A DNA stretch of 64,000 nucleotides from Paractinoplanes tereljensis (GCF_016862435.1 NZ_BOMY01000033.1:1-64000); one strand, 5' to 3'. Shown: positions 10,488 through 20,055, numbered from the stretch's first letter. Notes: generated from the sequence alone by a model not told the origin. A program made the numbers and translations.

Positions 10488-12040
10488 GAGGTCTCCTCGC
10501 CGTCGCGCGGTACCGGCACCGCGGACCCGTTCGCCCGGGCCTTGACCGGCCCGGCCGGGCTGACCACCGGGGGTGAGGACTTCGACTGGTAGACCGTCGA
10601 CAGGGGCACCGAGGCCGAGCCGACGACCGGCACACCGGACCGGTCGGTCGGCGGGTCGAGCAGCGACAACGCGTCCTCGACGACGTCCGGATCGCGGTCC
10701 GGACGCGGCGTGACGGCGGTGGCCCGGGCCTTCGGGACCAGACCGCCCGCGCTCTTGGGCGCGTTGACCAGCAGGCCGCTGACGTTGCCGTCGACCACCT
10801 CGGCCAGCTCGGCCAGGGCGCGGACCACGCCGGCCCGGGTGGCCCGCCGGAAGTCGCCGATCAGCAGCACGTGCCCGGCCACCCCGGCCAGCCCGATCGC
10901 GTCCGAGACACTGAGGATCGCCGGGGAGTCGATCACGATCACGTCGCACAACCGGCCCAGCGCCCGGATCACCGGGCCGAACGCGGCCCCCTCCACCTGG
11001 CCGGCCCGGGGACCGGCGGCGAGCAGCCGCAACCTCGGGGCCGGGCAGTTCTGCAGGGCGTCCACCAGCTTGACCTCGCCGGCCAGCACGTCGGTCAGGC
11101 CGCGCTCGTCGGTCAGCCCGAAGATGGTGTGCTGCTGCGGCTTGCGCAGGTCGGCGTCGACCAGGATCACCGTCTTACCGGCCAGGGCCAGGGCGACGGC
11201 CAGGTTGGCGGCCGTGGTGCTGCGTCCCTCACCCTCGTACGCGCTGGCCACCAGCACCGAAGCGGCGCCGTCGCGGGACAGCAGCGGCGCCAGCCGGGAC
11301 CGCAGGTAGCGGTACGACTCGGCGGCCGGCGCCTCGGGCGAGCGCAGCAGCACCGGGAGCGCCGCGCCCGGCCCGCGTGGCCGGGAGGTGCGGGGCACGG
11401 TGGCCAGCACGGTCAGGCCGCTGATCGCCTCGAAGTCGCGCAGGCCGCGGATCCGGTCGCTCATCCGGTCCCGCACCAGCGCGGTGCCGACACCCAGAAG
11501 CAGACCCAGCACCAGACCGATGCCCAGGTCGATGGCGACCGGCCGGGCTTCCGGCTGCCCCGGCAGGTAGGCCGAGGAGACCAGGGTGGCGTGCGCGTTC
11601 GCGGTGGCGCCGGCCGTGGCGGTCTTGGCCTTCTCGCCGGCGTTGCGGTAGTTCACGTACGCCTCGGCCAGGGCCTGCGCCCGGCGCTGGGCGGTGACCG
11701 GGTTACCCGACTCGTAGATGAAGGTCAGCACGTTCGCGTCCGGCGCCACGGTGACCGTGAAACCGTCGGCCATCTGCCCTTCGGAGAGGCCGAGCTCGGC
11801 GGCGGCCGGCCGGACCACCAGGCCCGACTTGGCCAGTTCCTTCTCGGTGCCCATCTCCGGCGGGACCGGGGTGGTGTTGGCCCGCACCCGGGCCTCGACC
11901 ACGACGATCGCCGCGGACCGGTACACCGTGGGCGCGAGGGTGCTGACGCCGTACCCGGCGGCCATCACCACCAGGGTGACCAGGGCGATCCACAACCCGT
12001 ACGCGCGAATCAGTCGCGCCGGGCCCCCGAACGTGTTCAT
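10484..12040 (-). CDS. Wzz / BY-kinase-like polysaccharide chain-length protein
   Basis: A 518-residue fusion of a Wzz-type chain-length domain (membrane helices about residues 14-35 and 170-195) with a CpsD/Wzc-like cytoplasmic ATPase domain (about 250-440). Walker A reads EGEGRSTT, with Arg replacing the catalytic Lys; Walker A' (ILVDADLRKP) and Walker B (VIVIDSPAIL) are intact. The C-terminal tail has a single Tyr rather than a Tyr cluster, so autophosphorylation activity is doubtful. It is the last gene of the exopolysaccharide operon and likely controls polymer length or export. Confidence 0.85.
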   Translation of the reverse strand: MNTFGGPARLIRAYGLWIALVTLVVMAAGYGVSTLAPTVYRSAAIVVVEARVRANTTPVPPEMGTEKELAKSGLVVRPAAAELGLSEGQMADGFTVTVAPDANVLTFIYESGNPVTAQRRAQALAEAYVNYRNAGEKAKTATAGATANAHATLVSSAYLPGQPEARPVAIDLGIGLVLGLLLGVGTALVRDRMSDRIRGLRDFEAISGLTVLATVPRTSRPRGPGAALPVLLRSPEAPAAESYRYLRSRLAPLLSRDGAASVLVASAYEGEGRSTTAANLAVALALAGKTVILVDADLRKPQQHTIFGLTDERGLTDVLAGEVKLVDALQNCPAPRLRLLAAGPRAGQVEGAAFGPVIRALGRLCDVIVIDSPAILSVSDAIGLAGVAGHVLLIGDFRRATRAGVVRALAELAEVVDGNVSGLLVNAPKSAGGLVPKARATAVTPRPDRDPDVVEDALSLLDPPTDRSGVPVVGSASVPLSTVYQSKSSPPVVSPAGPVKARANGSAVPVPRDGEETS

Positions 12041-13233
12041 ACCGCCGTGCCTCCTGCCGCTGTGAACTTCTGATGTGCCAGATGCGCGACCACGCCCAGA
12101 TAGGGGACCTGCTGGCGGTCCCAGGCGAGCCGGTCGTGCACGATCTGTTTCCCGGTGTCGCCGAGCGCCGAGCGCCGGGCCGGGTCGTCGAGCAGCGCGT
12201 CGATCCGCTCCGCGAACGCGACCACGTCGCCGCGCGGGACCAGTTCGGACGCGCCCTCGCCGATGATCCGGGTCTCGGCCACGTCGAACGCGACGAACGG
12301 CAGCCCGAACGCCATGTACTCCATCGCCTTCACCGGGGTGACGAACTCCTCGAGGTTGGGTTCGAGTCCGACGTCGGCCGAGCTGAGCAGGGTGTACACC
12401 TCATCGCGGGTGAGCCAGCCCGGGAAGGAGACCCAGCTGCTCAGCTTTCTGGCAGCGACGAAGCGTTCCCCTTCCGGCACATAGTCGCCGATGCCGGCGA
12501 ACGTGAACGCCGTGTCGGTGCGCCCGATGGTGTGCACCAGGTGGTCGATGGCCTGCAGGGCCAGGTCGATGCCGTCCTGCGGGCCCATCATGCCGACCAG
12601 CACGCACAGGTGCCGGTGCCCGCGCCGCAACTCCGGCTGCGGCGGCCGGTTGCCGAGGTCGGCCAGCCACGGCCCGTTGCCGACCACGGTGACCCGGTTG
12701 GCGCCGAGCCCGCCCCGGTGCAGGGCCACCGACCGGACCGACGCGTTGACCGCCACCACGTGGTCGGCGGTGCGCAGGCTGGCCCGCTCGAAGCGGCGCA
12801 GCAGCTTGTACATCAACCCGTCGGCGCGGCCGTAGCGAGCCTCGTAGATCTCCGGGGAGAGGTCCTTGAAGTCGAAGATCACCCGCCGGCGGAACAGTTT
12901 CAGCGGCGCGGCGAGCAGGAAGTAGATGTCGGGGGTGCTGGACATCTGCACCACGTCCACCCCGCCGGAGACGAGCGCGCGCAGGGTCAGCACCGTGGCG
13001 GCGGTCAGCGACCAGGCGTACTCCTTGATGAAGCCCAGCTTGCTCACGCCGTCGCTGGCCGGGTAGTCGAAGACCCGCACCTCCGGGTTCTCCCGGTTGG
13101 CGGGGTCACGCCGGCAGATCACGGTGACCGTCATGCCCGCGGCGACCAGGGCCGCCGCGTGTTTGCGTAACCGGTGGTCGCGGCCGAGCGCCACGTTCTC
13201 CACGATCAGCAGGACTCGGATCGGTTTGCTCAT
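12037..13233 (-). CDS. Glycosyltransferase family 4
   Basis: A 398-residue GT-B fold glycosyltransferase. The N-terminal domain starts VLLIVENVALGRDHRLRKHA and has DVVQMSSTPD. The C-terminal domain carries a donor-site GT4 motif (LEEFVTPVKAMEYMAFGLP) with the conserved Glu pair separated by seven residues. It adds a sugar to the lipid-linked repeat unit at the cytoplasmic face; donor and acceptor are unknown. ATG 13233 with GGGAGAG upstream is the start, which puts its first 128 bases inside the 3' end of the flippase-polymerase gene in another frame. It overlaps the next gene by ATGA. Confidence 0.88.
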   Translation of the reverse strand: MSKPIRVLLIVENVALGRDHRLRKHAAALVAAGMTVTVICRRDPANRENPEVRVFDYPASDGVSKLGFIKEYAWSLTAATVLTLRALVSGGVDVVQMSSTPDIYFLLAAPLKLFRRRVIFDFKDLSPEIYEARYGRADGLMYKLLRRFERASLRTADHVVAVNASVRSVALHRGGLGANRVTVVGNGPWLADLGNRPPQPELRRGHRHLCVLVGMMGPQDGIDLALQAIDHLVHTIGRTDTAFTFAGIGDYVPEGERFVAARKLSSWVSFPGWLTRDEVYTLLSSADVGLEPNLEEFVTPVKAMEYMAFGLPFVAFDVAETRIIGEGASELVPRGDVVAFAERIDALLDDPARRSALGDTGKQIVHDRLAWDRQQVPYLGVVAHLAHQKFTAAGGTAV

Positions 13234-16213
13234 GCTCTCTCCCGGCGAGGTTGCGAAGAATGGCGAGCAGCACGAGCAGGCAGTCAGCCGCGCCGCGGTA
13301 GGTCAGATGCGGATCGAAGATCATCAGCAGCGCGTTGGCCGCCACATAGGCCGCGACGGCCAGACCGACCGCGGCGATCACGCCGGTCGATCGCCGGGCC
13401 GCGTCGATGCCGCGGCGAATACCGACCACGACCCACCAGAGGTACGCGGCGAGCAGCGGAATGCCGCCGCCCCAGAGCAGCCAGACGTAGCCGCTCTCGA
13501 TCCACACCCAGCCGAATTCCTCGTGCGAGGCCGGCACCCGGGCCGACGGCCGCACCCCGAACAGCCAGTTGTGGTCGGCGCTCAGCTGCGGCAGGAAGTA
13601 GGTGTTGAGGTTGCGCAGCCGCACGATCCAGCTGTCCGGCAGGCCGGAGGCGCTCTGGAAACCGAGCAGCCGGGTCTCGATCACCGGCCACATCACGATC
13701 CCGCCGAGCAGCAGCAGCGGCACCGCGTACCCGGCCAGCCGGTAGGCCCGGGACACCAGCACCACCACGAAGACTGCGGCCAGCATGCCGATCACGGTGG
13801 AGAACTCGCCCGCGCCGAGCGCACCGAACATGCAGATCGGCACGGCCGCGGCGAGCCACCGCCGATGCCGCTTGGTGTAGAGCAGCAGGCCGATCGCCAG
13901 GCACAGGTTGATGATGCAGAGGTCGGCGACGGCGGCGGCGAGGGCCAGGGTGGAACTGCCACGGCCGATCGACAGGACACGTTCGGCGCCGAACGGCGCA
14001 TACAGAAGACCCAACAGCTTGGGTACGCCGAACAGGCCCAGCGACTGCAGGATGCCGATGATGCTGACCACGCAGGCCGACGCGATCGACAGGTACGCGG
14101 CCTTGAGCGCCTGCCGCCGGGTGGTGAGGCTGAACCGGATGATGAAGTAGACGGCCAGGTATTTCCACAGCACGATCGCGTACTGGTAGTCGTCGCCGAT
14201 GATCTCGCGGCGCCGGGCCGCCATCATCGCCAGCGGCACGATCGAGGTGAAGAGCGCTAAAGCGATCAGCGACCGGTCGATCGCGTTCATCTTCGGCAGC
14301 CGGAACGTGCCGACCCGCAACCGGACCAGCCAGCGGATGCCGAGCGCGACGCCGACCAGCACGGCCAGGCCCTCGTTGGGCCGCAGCACCGGGATCAGCG
14401 TGCCGCGGTCGATGCCGGCGGTCAGCGGGGTGAGGAAGACCAGCAGGTAGGCGGCGGTGGCCGGCCACACGTACACGCAGGCGCAGATCCCGGCCCCGAA
14501 CACCAGGGCCGCCGCGTAGAGCGGATTGAAACCGGCGAGTGCGCCGATGGCCGCCGCGGCGGCCAATAGCGCGAGATTGGTGAGTGGGCCGGCATTGCGG
14601 CGCGGCTTCCTCGCCGGGAGCTTTTTCCGTACGGAGGACAGGATCCAGTCGACCTCGGGTGCGCCGAGCCTGGCCTGCACTCCGACGTAGGTGACCACGC
14701 CCAGGGCCGCCGCCGCCAGCACCGCGAGGATGCCGCCGATACCGCCGCCGACCAGGCCCGAGATCAGCCGGCCGGCCAGGTAGGCCGGGATCGCCATCAG
14801 CACGGCCACGCCGCAGATCCGCAGCACCGGGCCGGCCAGCGGTTCGCGGCCCGGGCCCAGCCCGCGCAGCAGCGACCGTACCAGGATCGCCGCGCCGACC
14901 AGGGTGCCGGCCGACATGGACAGGCCGAGGGCGAGCAGCACCGCCGGGCCGTCCAGCATCGGCGCCGTGCAGGCACCGGCCACACACACCCCGAGCTGGG
15001 CGAGCATGGCGTTCATCGGGGTGCGGGTGTCCTCCCGCGCATAGCAGGCGTAGGTGGCGACCAGGAACGCCGTCTCGCCGAGCACCCCGAGCGCGAGGGC
15101 ACCCAGGGCGGTGGCGATCAACGCCGTACCCGCATCGGTGGCGAACCCGCCGTAGGAGATGGCCCGGGCGATGGGGTCGCGGATGGCGAGGTAGCCGGCG
15201 GCCGCCGGCACGGCGACGAACAGCGCGAAGATCAGGCCGTTCGTGAACGTGTCGCGGAACGCGACGCGGTCGCCGGCCGCGTGCAACCGGGCCAGCCGGG
15301 GCGCGAGCGACAGCGCGACCGGGGTCGCGCCGAGCGCGATCGGCAGGAAGTAGAAGTTCATCGCGAGCTGGAACGCGACCACGCCGCCGGCCACCCGGTT
15401 CGCGAAGACCAGCAGGATCAGCAGTTGCAGGGCGGCCAGCGCGGCCTGGGCGAGCGACGGCACCGCCCGCTTGAGGACGACCCGGACCTCGGGATCGCGC
15501 CACCCCACCCGGGGCCGCAGCCGCATGCCGGCCCGGCGGGCGCCGTACCACTGGGCGGCCGCGTGCAGCGCGACCGAGCCGGTGGTGCCCAGCCCGAGCA
15601 GCAGCAGCGCGCTCAGCGGCGCCTGTTCCAGGCCGCCGATGCCGGGGTAGAGGATGGCCACCGCGACCAGGACGGCGACCGTGCCGATGTTCTCCAGGGC
15701 GGGCGCGGCCGCGGCCAGGGCGAAGCGGCCGTGCGCGTTCATCGCCGCGCCGGCCGTGGCGACCAGACCGTAGAGCGGGATCTGCGGCAGCAGCATGAGG
15801 ATCAGCAGCGTGCCGGTCCGCGACTGGTCGCCGTGCAGGGCGAACGGCGCGACCAGCACGGCGAGCGGGGTGAGCACGGCGGCGCCCAGGGCGACGATGC
15901 CGAGGAAGCCGCCGGCGACCCGTTCCGCGCCGGCCCGGTCGGCCGTGTCGACGTGCCGGACCAGCGCGGGGATCAGCAGCGAGGACAGCATCGAGCCGCC
16001 GAGGAACCCGTAGAAGACCAGGTTGGGCAGCGAGTTGGTGAACTGGTAGGTGTTGGCGAACAGGGTGGCACCCAGCACCGCGGCGATCACCACGCCGCGG
16101 ATCACGCCGGTGCCCCGGCTGATCGCCGTCCACAGGGCGACGGTCATCGAGTCGCCCACCGCGTCCGCGGGTGACGCCCGCGCCTCGGCTTCCTTCTCGA
16201 GCGTGACGGTCAT
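13106..16213 (-). CDS. MurJ-like flippase fused to Wzy-like polymerase
   Basis: A single 1035-residue frame. Residues ~20-525 form a MurJ/MviN-type lipid flippase of the MOP family (about 14 helices). A basic linker (VRKKLPARKPRRN, ~530-545) leads to an O-antigen ligase/polymerase-type domain (~550-990) with about 12 helices and a large loop including DHNWLFGVRPSARVP. The fusion would flip the lipid-linked repeat and polymerise it outside. Start ATG 16213 overlaps the sugar transferase stop by ATGA and has GGAG upstream. The last ~44 residues are Arg/Pro-rich, overlap the glycosyltransferase start and probably carry no function. Confidence 0.85.
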   Translation of the reverse strand: MTVTLEKEAEARASPADAVGDSMTVALWTAISRGTGVIRGVVIAAVLGATLFANTYQFTNSLPNLVFYGFLGGSMLSSLLIPALVRHVDTADRAGAERVAGGFLGIVALGAAVLTPLAVLVAPFALHGDQSRTGTLLILMLLPQIPLYGLVATAGAAMNAHGRFALAAAAPALENIGTVAVLVAVAILYPGIGGLEQAPLSALLLLGLGTTGSVALHAAAQWYGARRAGMRLRPRVGWRDPEVRVVLKRAVPSLAQAALAALQLLILLVFANRVAGGVVAFQLAMNFYFLPIALGATPVALSLAPRLARLHAAGDRVAFRDTFTNGLIFALFVAVPAAAGYLAIRDPIARAISYGGFATDAGTALIATALGALALGVLGETAFLVATYACYAREDTRTPMNAMLAQLGVCVAGACTAPMLDGPAVLLALGLSMSAGTLVGAAILVRSLLRGLGPGREPLAGPVLRICGVAVLMAIPAYLAGRLISGLVGGGIGGILAVLAAAALGVVTYVGVQARLGAPEVDWILSSVRKKLPARKPRRNAGPLTNLALLAAAAAIGALAGFNPLYAAALVFGAGICACVYVWPATAAYLLVFLTPLTAGIDRGTLIPVLRPNEGLAVLVGVALGIRWLVRLRVGTFRLPKMNAIDRSLIALALFTSIVPLAMMAARRREIIGDDYQYAIVLWKYLAVYFIIRFSLTTRRQALKAAYLSIASACVVSIIGILQSLGLFGVPKLLGLLYAPFGAERVLSIGRGSSTLALAAAVADLCIINLCLAIGLLLYTKRHRRWLAAAVPICMFGALGAGEFSTVIGMLAAVFVVVLVSRAYRLAGYAVPLLLLGGIVMWPVIETRLLGFQSASGLPDSWIVRLRNLNTYFLPQLSADHNWLFGVRPSARVPASHEEFGWVWIESGYVWLLWGGGIPLLAAYLWWVVVGIRRGIDAARRSTGVIAAVGLAVAAYVAANALLMIFDPHLTYRGAADCLLVLLAILRNLAGREHEQTDPSPADRGERGARPRPPVTQTRGGPGRRGHDGHRDLPA

Positions 16214-16818
16214 GCCGCTCCGCGGCGAAGCTGGGCCGGCAGCGTTCGCGCGATGATGGTGATGTCGAGCCACAGGCTCTGCCGGCGGACGTATTCCACG
16301 TCCAGGGCGAGGGCCTGCGGCATGGTCAGCAGGTTACGGCCGCTCACCTGCCACAGCCCGGTCAGGCCGGGGCGGGTGTCGAAGCGGGCCATCGCCTCCG
16401 GCTGGAACAGCTCGGCCTCCCAGGCCAGCACCGGGCGTGGGCCGACCAGCGACATCTGCCCCAGGACGATGTTGACCAGCTGCGGCAGCTCGTCGATGCT
16501 GGTCTTGCGCAGCCAGGCGCCGATCCCGGTGACCCGCGGGTCGCCGGCCAGCTTGTAGAGGCCGCCGACCTGCTCGATGCCCTCGTCCCCGGTCAGCATC
16601 TTCGAGACGTACTCGCGGTGGGCTGCGTCGGAGTTGCCGGTCGTCATCGACCGGAACTTGTACATGGTGAACGGCTTCCGGTCCCTACCCAGGCGCTCCT
16701 GCTTGAAGATCGCCGGGCCGGGCGAGGTGAGCCGCACGGCCAGCCAGACCACGGCCAGCAGCGGCGCGAGGACGATCAGGCCCAGGCCGGCGCCGACCAG
16801 GTCGAGGGCCCGTTTCAT
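16210..16818 (-). CDS. Initiating sugar-phosphate transferase
   Basis: A 202-residue bacterial sugar transferase of the small monotopic class. A re-entrant N-terminal helix (residues 6-28) is followed by the catalytic domain with KFRSM, WLRKTSIDELPQL, LVGPRPVL and RPGLTGLWQVSGRN. It transfers a sugar-1-phosphate to undecaprenyl phosphate and starts assembly of the exopolysaccharide repeat unit. It overlaps both neighbours by 4 bases, within the exopolysaccharide operon. Confidence 0.93.
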   Translation of the reverse strand: MKRALDLVGAGLGLIVLAPLLAVVWLAVRLTSPGPAIFKQERLGRDRKPFTMYKFRSMTTGNSDAAHREYVSKMLTGDEGIEQVGGLYKLAGDPRVTGIGAWLRKTSIDELPQLVNIVLGQMSLVGPRPVLAWEAELFQPEAMARFDTRPGLTGLWQVSGRNLLTMPQALALDVEYVRRQSLWLDITIIARTLPAQLRRGAA

Positions 16819-17402
16819 GACCGCTCCCGCAGGGCGGCGACCCGATCCTCGATCTCCGGCAGATCGGCCACCTTGCGGTGGGGGACGGCCGGATTCCCGT
16901 ACGCCACAAAGCCGGCCGGAATGTCCCGGGTGACCACCGACCCCGATCCGATGATCGCGCCCGCGCCGATCCGGACGAACGGCAGGATCGTGACGTTGAC
17001 CCCGATCTGCGCACCGGCCTCGATGTGCGGTCCGGACATCAGCTTGGCCGAGCGCTCGTCGCCCGGGTAGAGGTCATTGGCGATGGTGACGCCGGGAGCC
17101 AGGAACACGTCGTCCTCGAGCACGGTGAACTGCGCGATGTAGCAGTTCGCGTGGATCTTCACCCGGTTGCCGATCCGGCAGCCGTAGTCGATGACGGTGT
17201 TGCTCCAGACGCTGACGTCCGCGCCGATCTCGTTCTCCTCGCGGATCACCACCCCGTGACCCGTCTGCAGACCCGGCCCGATGCGGCTGCCGTCGTAGAG
17301 GACCGTGCCGCTGCGCAGCCGCGCCTCCGGGCCGAGCTCCAGTGGTCCAGATCCCGTGCGGGCCACCGGATATCCGACGATGACTCCCTCGTCGGCGTTC
17401 AC
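16815..17402 (-). CDS. Hexapeptide-repeat sugar N-acetyltransferase (WbpD/WlbB-like)
   Basis: A 195-residue left-handed beta-helix acyltransferase with many hexapeptide turns (IGPGLQ, IGADVS, IGNRVK, IGVNVT, IGAGAI, IGSGSV) and the segment FLAPGVTIANDLYP. Its length and position after a Gfo/Idh/MocA dehydrogenase and a DegT aminotransferase fit WbpD/WlbB, which acetylate the 3-amino group of a UDP-2-acetamido-3-amino sugar. It starts with GTG 17402 overlapping the aminotransferase stop. The substrate is inferred from family and order, not shown directly. Confidence 0.88.
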   Translation of the reverse strand: MNADEGVIVGYPVARTGSGPLELGPEARLRSGTVLYDGSRIGPGLQTGHGVVIREENEIGADVSVWSNTVIDYGCRIGNRVKIHANCYIAQFTVLEDDVFLAPGVTIANDLYPGDERSAKLMSGPHIEAGAQIGVNVTILPFVRIGAGAIIGSGSVVTRDIPAGFVAYGNPAVPHRKVADLPEIEDRVAALRERS

Positions 17403-18520
17403 TTCTCGCTCACCTCGTCCAGCACCTCGCAGACCCGGTCGACCTGCGCCCGGGACATGTGCGGGAAGAGCGGGAGCGAGAACTGCTCCACGGCGGCCTG
17501 TTCGCAGACCGGCAGCGGGCCGGTCGCGTATTGGCGCAGCGGAGGCTGCAGATGACAGGGGACGGGATAGTGCACCCCGGTCTGGATTCCGTTGTCCTGG
17601 AGGACTTTCTGGACCTGTTCCCGGTTCGCGACCCGCACCACCATCAGGTGGTAGACGTGCCGGGCCAGGGGGTTGACCTCGGTGAGCCGCAGAGTCTTCG
17701 AGCCGGCCAGCTCCTTGCGGTAGCGGTCGGCGAAGCTGATCCGGGCCTCGGTCCAGGTCTCGTTGCGGGCCAGTTTGGCGTCGAGCACGATGGCCTGCAA
17801 CGCGTCGAGCCGGCTGTTGGTGCCGACGAACGAGTGCTCGTAGTGGTTGGCGCCGCCGTCCCGGCCGTGGTTGGCCAGGCTGCGCACCTTCTCGGCGAGC
17901 TTCTCGTCGTTGGTGACGACGGCGCCGGCGTCGCCGAACGCGCCCAGGTTCTTACCCGGGTAGAAGCTGAAGCAGCCGGCCGCGCCGAACGAGCCGGCCC
18001 GCCGGTCGCGCCACTCCGCGCCGTGCGCCTGGGCGGCGTCCTCGACCAGCGCGATGCCGGCCTTGTCGGCCACGGCCACCAGGCCGTCCATGTCGGGCAT
18101 GTTGCCGTACAGGTGGACCACGATGACCGCGCTGGTGCGCGGGGTGATCGCCGCCGCCAGGATGGCCGGGGTGATCAGCAGGGAGTCGGGGTCGACGTCC
18201 ACGAACGCCGGGATCGCCCCGGCCCGGACCACGGCCGCGGCCGTGGCGATGAACGTGTTGCTCGGCACGATCACCTCGTCGCCGGCCCCGATCCCGAGCG
18301 CCTGCAGGGTCAGTTGCAGGGCGTCGGTCCCGTTGGCGACACCGACCGCGTGGCCGGTCTCGCAGTAGCGGGCGAAGTTCTCCTCGAACCGGGCGACGGC
18401 GGGTCCGCCGACGTACCGGGCGGCGAGCAGAGCCTCGGTGTAAGTCGTCTCTATGTCCGGCCAGACCTCGTGCGCCATGGCGGACAGGTCGGTGAACGGC
18501 ACTTCGATGGCAGGGTGCAT
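17399..18520 (-). CDS. DegT/DnrJ/EryC1 sugar aminotransferase (WbpE-like)
   Basis: A 373-residue PLP-dependent sugar aminotransferase. The Schiff-base Lys lies in FSFYPGKNLGAFGDAG; also typical are GTDALQLTLQALGIG near the N-terminus and GVHYPVPCHLQP near the C-terminus. It would aminate C3 of a 3-keto sugar nucleotide made by the upstream dehydrogenase. ATG 18520 behind GAGGAAAG is the start. The frame continues open far upstream but that part lies across the dehydrogenase gene and is not coding. Confidence 0.93.
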   Translation of the reverse strand: MHPAIEVPFTDLSAMAHEVWPDIETTYTEALLAARYVGGPAVARFEENFARYCETGHAVGVANGTDALQLTLQALGIGAGDEVIVPSNTFIATAAAVVRAGAIPAFVDVDPDSLLITPAILAAAITPRTSAVIVVHLYGNMPDMDGLVAVADKAGIALVEDAAQAHGAEWRDRRAGSFGAAGCFSFYPGKNLGAFGDAGAVVTNDEKLAEKVRSLANHGRDGGANHYEHSFVGTNSRLDALQAIVLDAKLARNETWTEARISFADRYRKELAGSKTLRLTEVNPLARHVYHLMVVRVANREQVQKVLQDNGIQTGVHYPVPCHLQPPLRQYATGPLPVCEQAAVEQFSLPLFPHMSRAQVDRVCEVLDEVSEK

Positions 18521-18555
18521 CAACTTTCCTCGCTCTTTTGTCGCAGGCTTTGAGA

Positions 18556-19698
18556 TCAGGCGCTGACCGGCGCGCGCTGGGCCGGAACCGGGATCAACCC
18601 GGCTCGCGCGGTGTCCGGCAGCCCGGAGACCTCGCTGAGCAGCACCTTGCGTTCCTGGGCCAGGGAGATCTGGGCAGCTTCGATGACCTGCACGACGGCC
18701 AGACCGTTGGCGCCGTCGGTGCGGGGCACGGCCCCGGTCGTCATGCATTCGACGAAATGCTTCGCCTGCACGGCGAGCGGCTCGTCGAACCGGACGACCG
18801 GCGAGGTGACCGGCCCGTGGTGGTACTGCATGCCCTTGTTCTCCGCCGAGCGGACCACCGACTTGTCGTGGATGCGGATGCGTTCCTCGACGTTGGTGTC
18901 GTCGAAGACGGCCATCTTCTTCGAGCCGACCGCGGTGATCAGCCGGACCTTGCGCGGATCGAGCCAGCTGACGTGGATGTGAGCCTGCACGCCGATGTCG
19001 TCGTAGCCCAGTTCGAGGTGTGCGACGTCCTCGAAGACCGGGTCGAGGTGCCGTTGGCCCCAGGCCCGCACGGAGGTGGGCGTGGCGCCGAGCACGTGGT
19101 TGGCGATGGATATGTCGTGCGGTGCGAGGTCGAAGATGACGTTGACGTCGCTCTGGTAGAGCCCCAGATTGAGCCGGGAACTGTCCAGGTAGTACAGATC
19201 GCCGAGCTCGCGGGTCTGCACCAGTTCGCGCAGCATCCAGACCGCACCGTTGTATTCGAAGGTGTGTCCGACCATCAGGGTGACCCCGGCCTCCTTGGCG
19301 GCCTGGATCAGTTCCTGCGCGCCCGCGGCCGTGGTGGCCAGGGGCTTCTCGATGAGTACGTGTTTGCCCGCACGAATTGCCGCCAGCCCTAGCGGCACGT
19401 GCGAGGCCGGTGGTGTCGCGATCACCACGGCGTCGATATGAGGCAGCGCGGCCTCCAGCGAGGTGAACCCCTCGCCGGTCGCCAGGAGGTGCGCCATGCC
19501 GCTGAGCAGCGGCAGACGCGCATCGATGGCGACGACCCGGGACACCCCGGGGGTGGACCGCATGACGCGAAGCTGCTTCGAACCCCAGTAGCCGACGCCG
19601 ACGACGCCGACCCGAATCGGTTGGACGGGCGGTACCCCACCACCGCCCTGACGATGCTCGCTGCTGTCCGAACTGGACGCTTGCAGATCTGAGCCCAT
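18556..19698 (-). CDS. Gfo/Idh/MocA sugar-nucleotide 3-dehydrogenase (WbpB/WlbA-like)
   Basis: A 380-residue NAD(P)-dependent oxidoreductase. The Rossmann motif GVVGVGYWGS is near residue 30, the EKPLAT motif near residue 115, and the C-terminal Gfo/Idh/MocA sheet domain follows. With the downstream aminotransferase and acetyltransferase it forms a WbpB-WbpE-WbpD-like module for a 3-acetamido sugar. The matching UDP-GlcNAc 6-dehydrogenase (WbpA) is not in the window. It is the first gene of the seven-gene operon; ribosome site GAGGGG precedes ATG 19698. Confidence 0.9.
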   Translation of the reverse strand: MGSDLQASSSDSSEHRQGGGGVPPVQPIRVGVVGVGYWGSKQLRVMRSTPGVSRVVAIDARLPLLSGMAHLLATGEGFTSLEAALPHIDAVVIATPPASHVPLGLAAIRAGKHVLIEKPLATTAAGAQELIQAAKEAGVTLMVGHTFEYNGAVWMLRELVQTRELGDLYYLDSSRLNLGLYQSDVNVIFDLAPHDISIANHVLGATPTSVRAWGQRHLDPVFEDVAHLELGYDDIGVQAHIHVSWLDPRKVRLITAVGSKKMAVFDDTNVEERIRIHDKSVVRSAENKGMQYHHGPVTSPVVRFDEPLAVQAKHFVECMTTGAVPRTDGANGLAVVQVIEAAQISLAQERKVLLSEVSGLPDTARAGLIPVPAQRAPVSA

Positions 19699-20055
19699 TT
19701 TTCCGTCCCCTCGGAAAAGCCGGCACCCACTGGCGGGTGGGTACCCGGGCTGAGTATTTCGGCGGCCTCACCGGGGGAGAAGGGACCGTCCGACGGAGTG
19801 ACGTTGGCCCATTCGGCCGATCCTGGAATGGTCTGACCCTTGTGGACCATGGAAAGAGGCACGTCAATAACAGTTCTTTCGTTTCTGGAGTGGGCGTGAC
19901 CTCCGAAATGATCACGAAATCAGCCTGAAATTGCGGTTCACGTAGGGTCTGTCCATATTCGACGCTCTGTCAGATATCCGCTACTCCGCGTATTGGTGCC
20001 CACGTGCTAGTCCTGTTCACGTCCACACGCAAGTCACCGCCATGGAGGCGTGACC
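19699..20055. promoter_or_regulatory. Divergent control region between EPS operon and NodB gene
   Basis: These 357 bases hold no credible gene. They must carry the promoter of the exopolysaccharide operon (leftward) and of the deacetylase (rightward). The right half (about 19860-20010) is visibly AT-richer than its surroundings. I see a possible promoter toward the deacetylase (TTGCGG at 19931 with an AT-rich hexamer about 17 bases on), but the match is weak. No clear operator dyad was found. Confidence 0.5.

Noticed and set aside
17399..19915. An 838-residue protein containing the aminotransferase
   Set aside because: The upstream half lies over the Gfo/Idh/MocA gene in another frame; ATG 18520 has a good ribosome site and the family's normal start.
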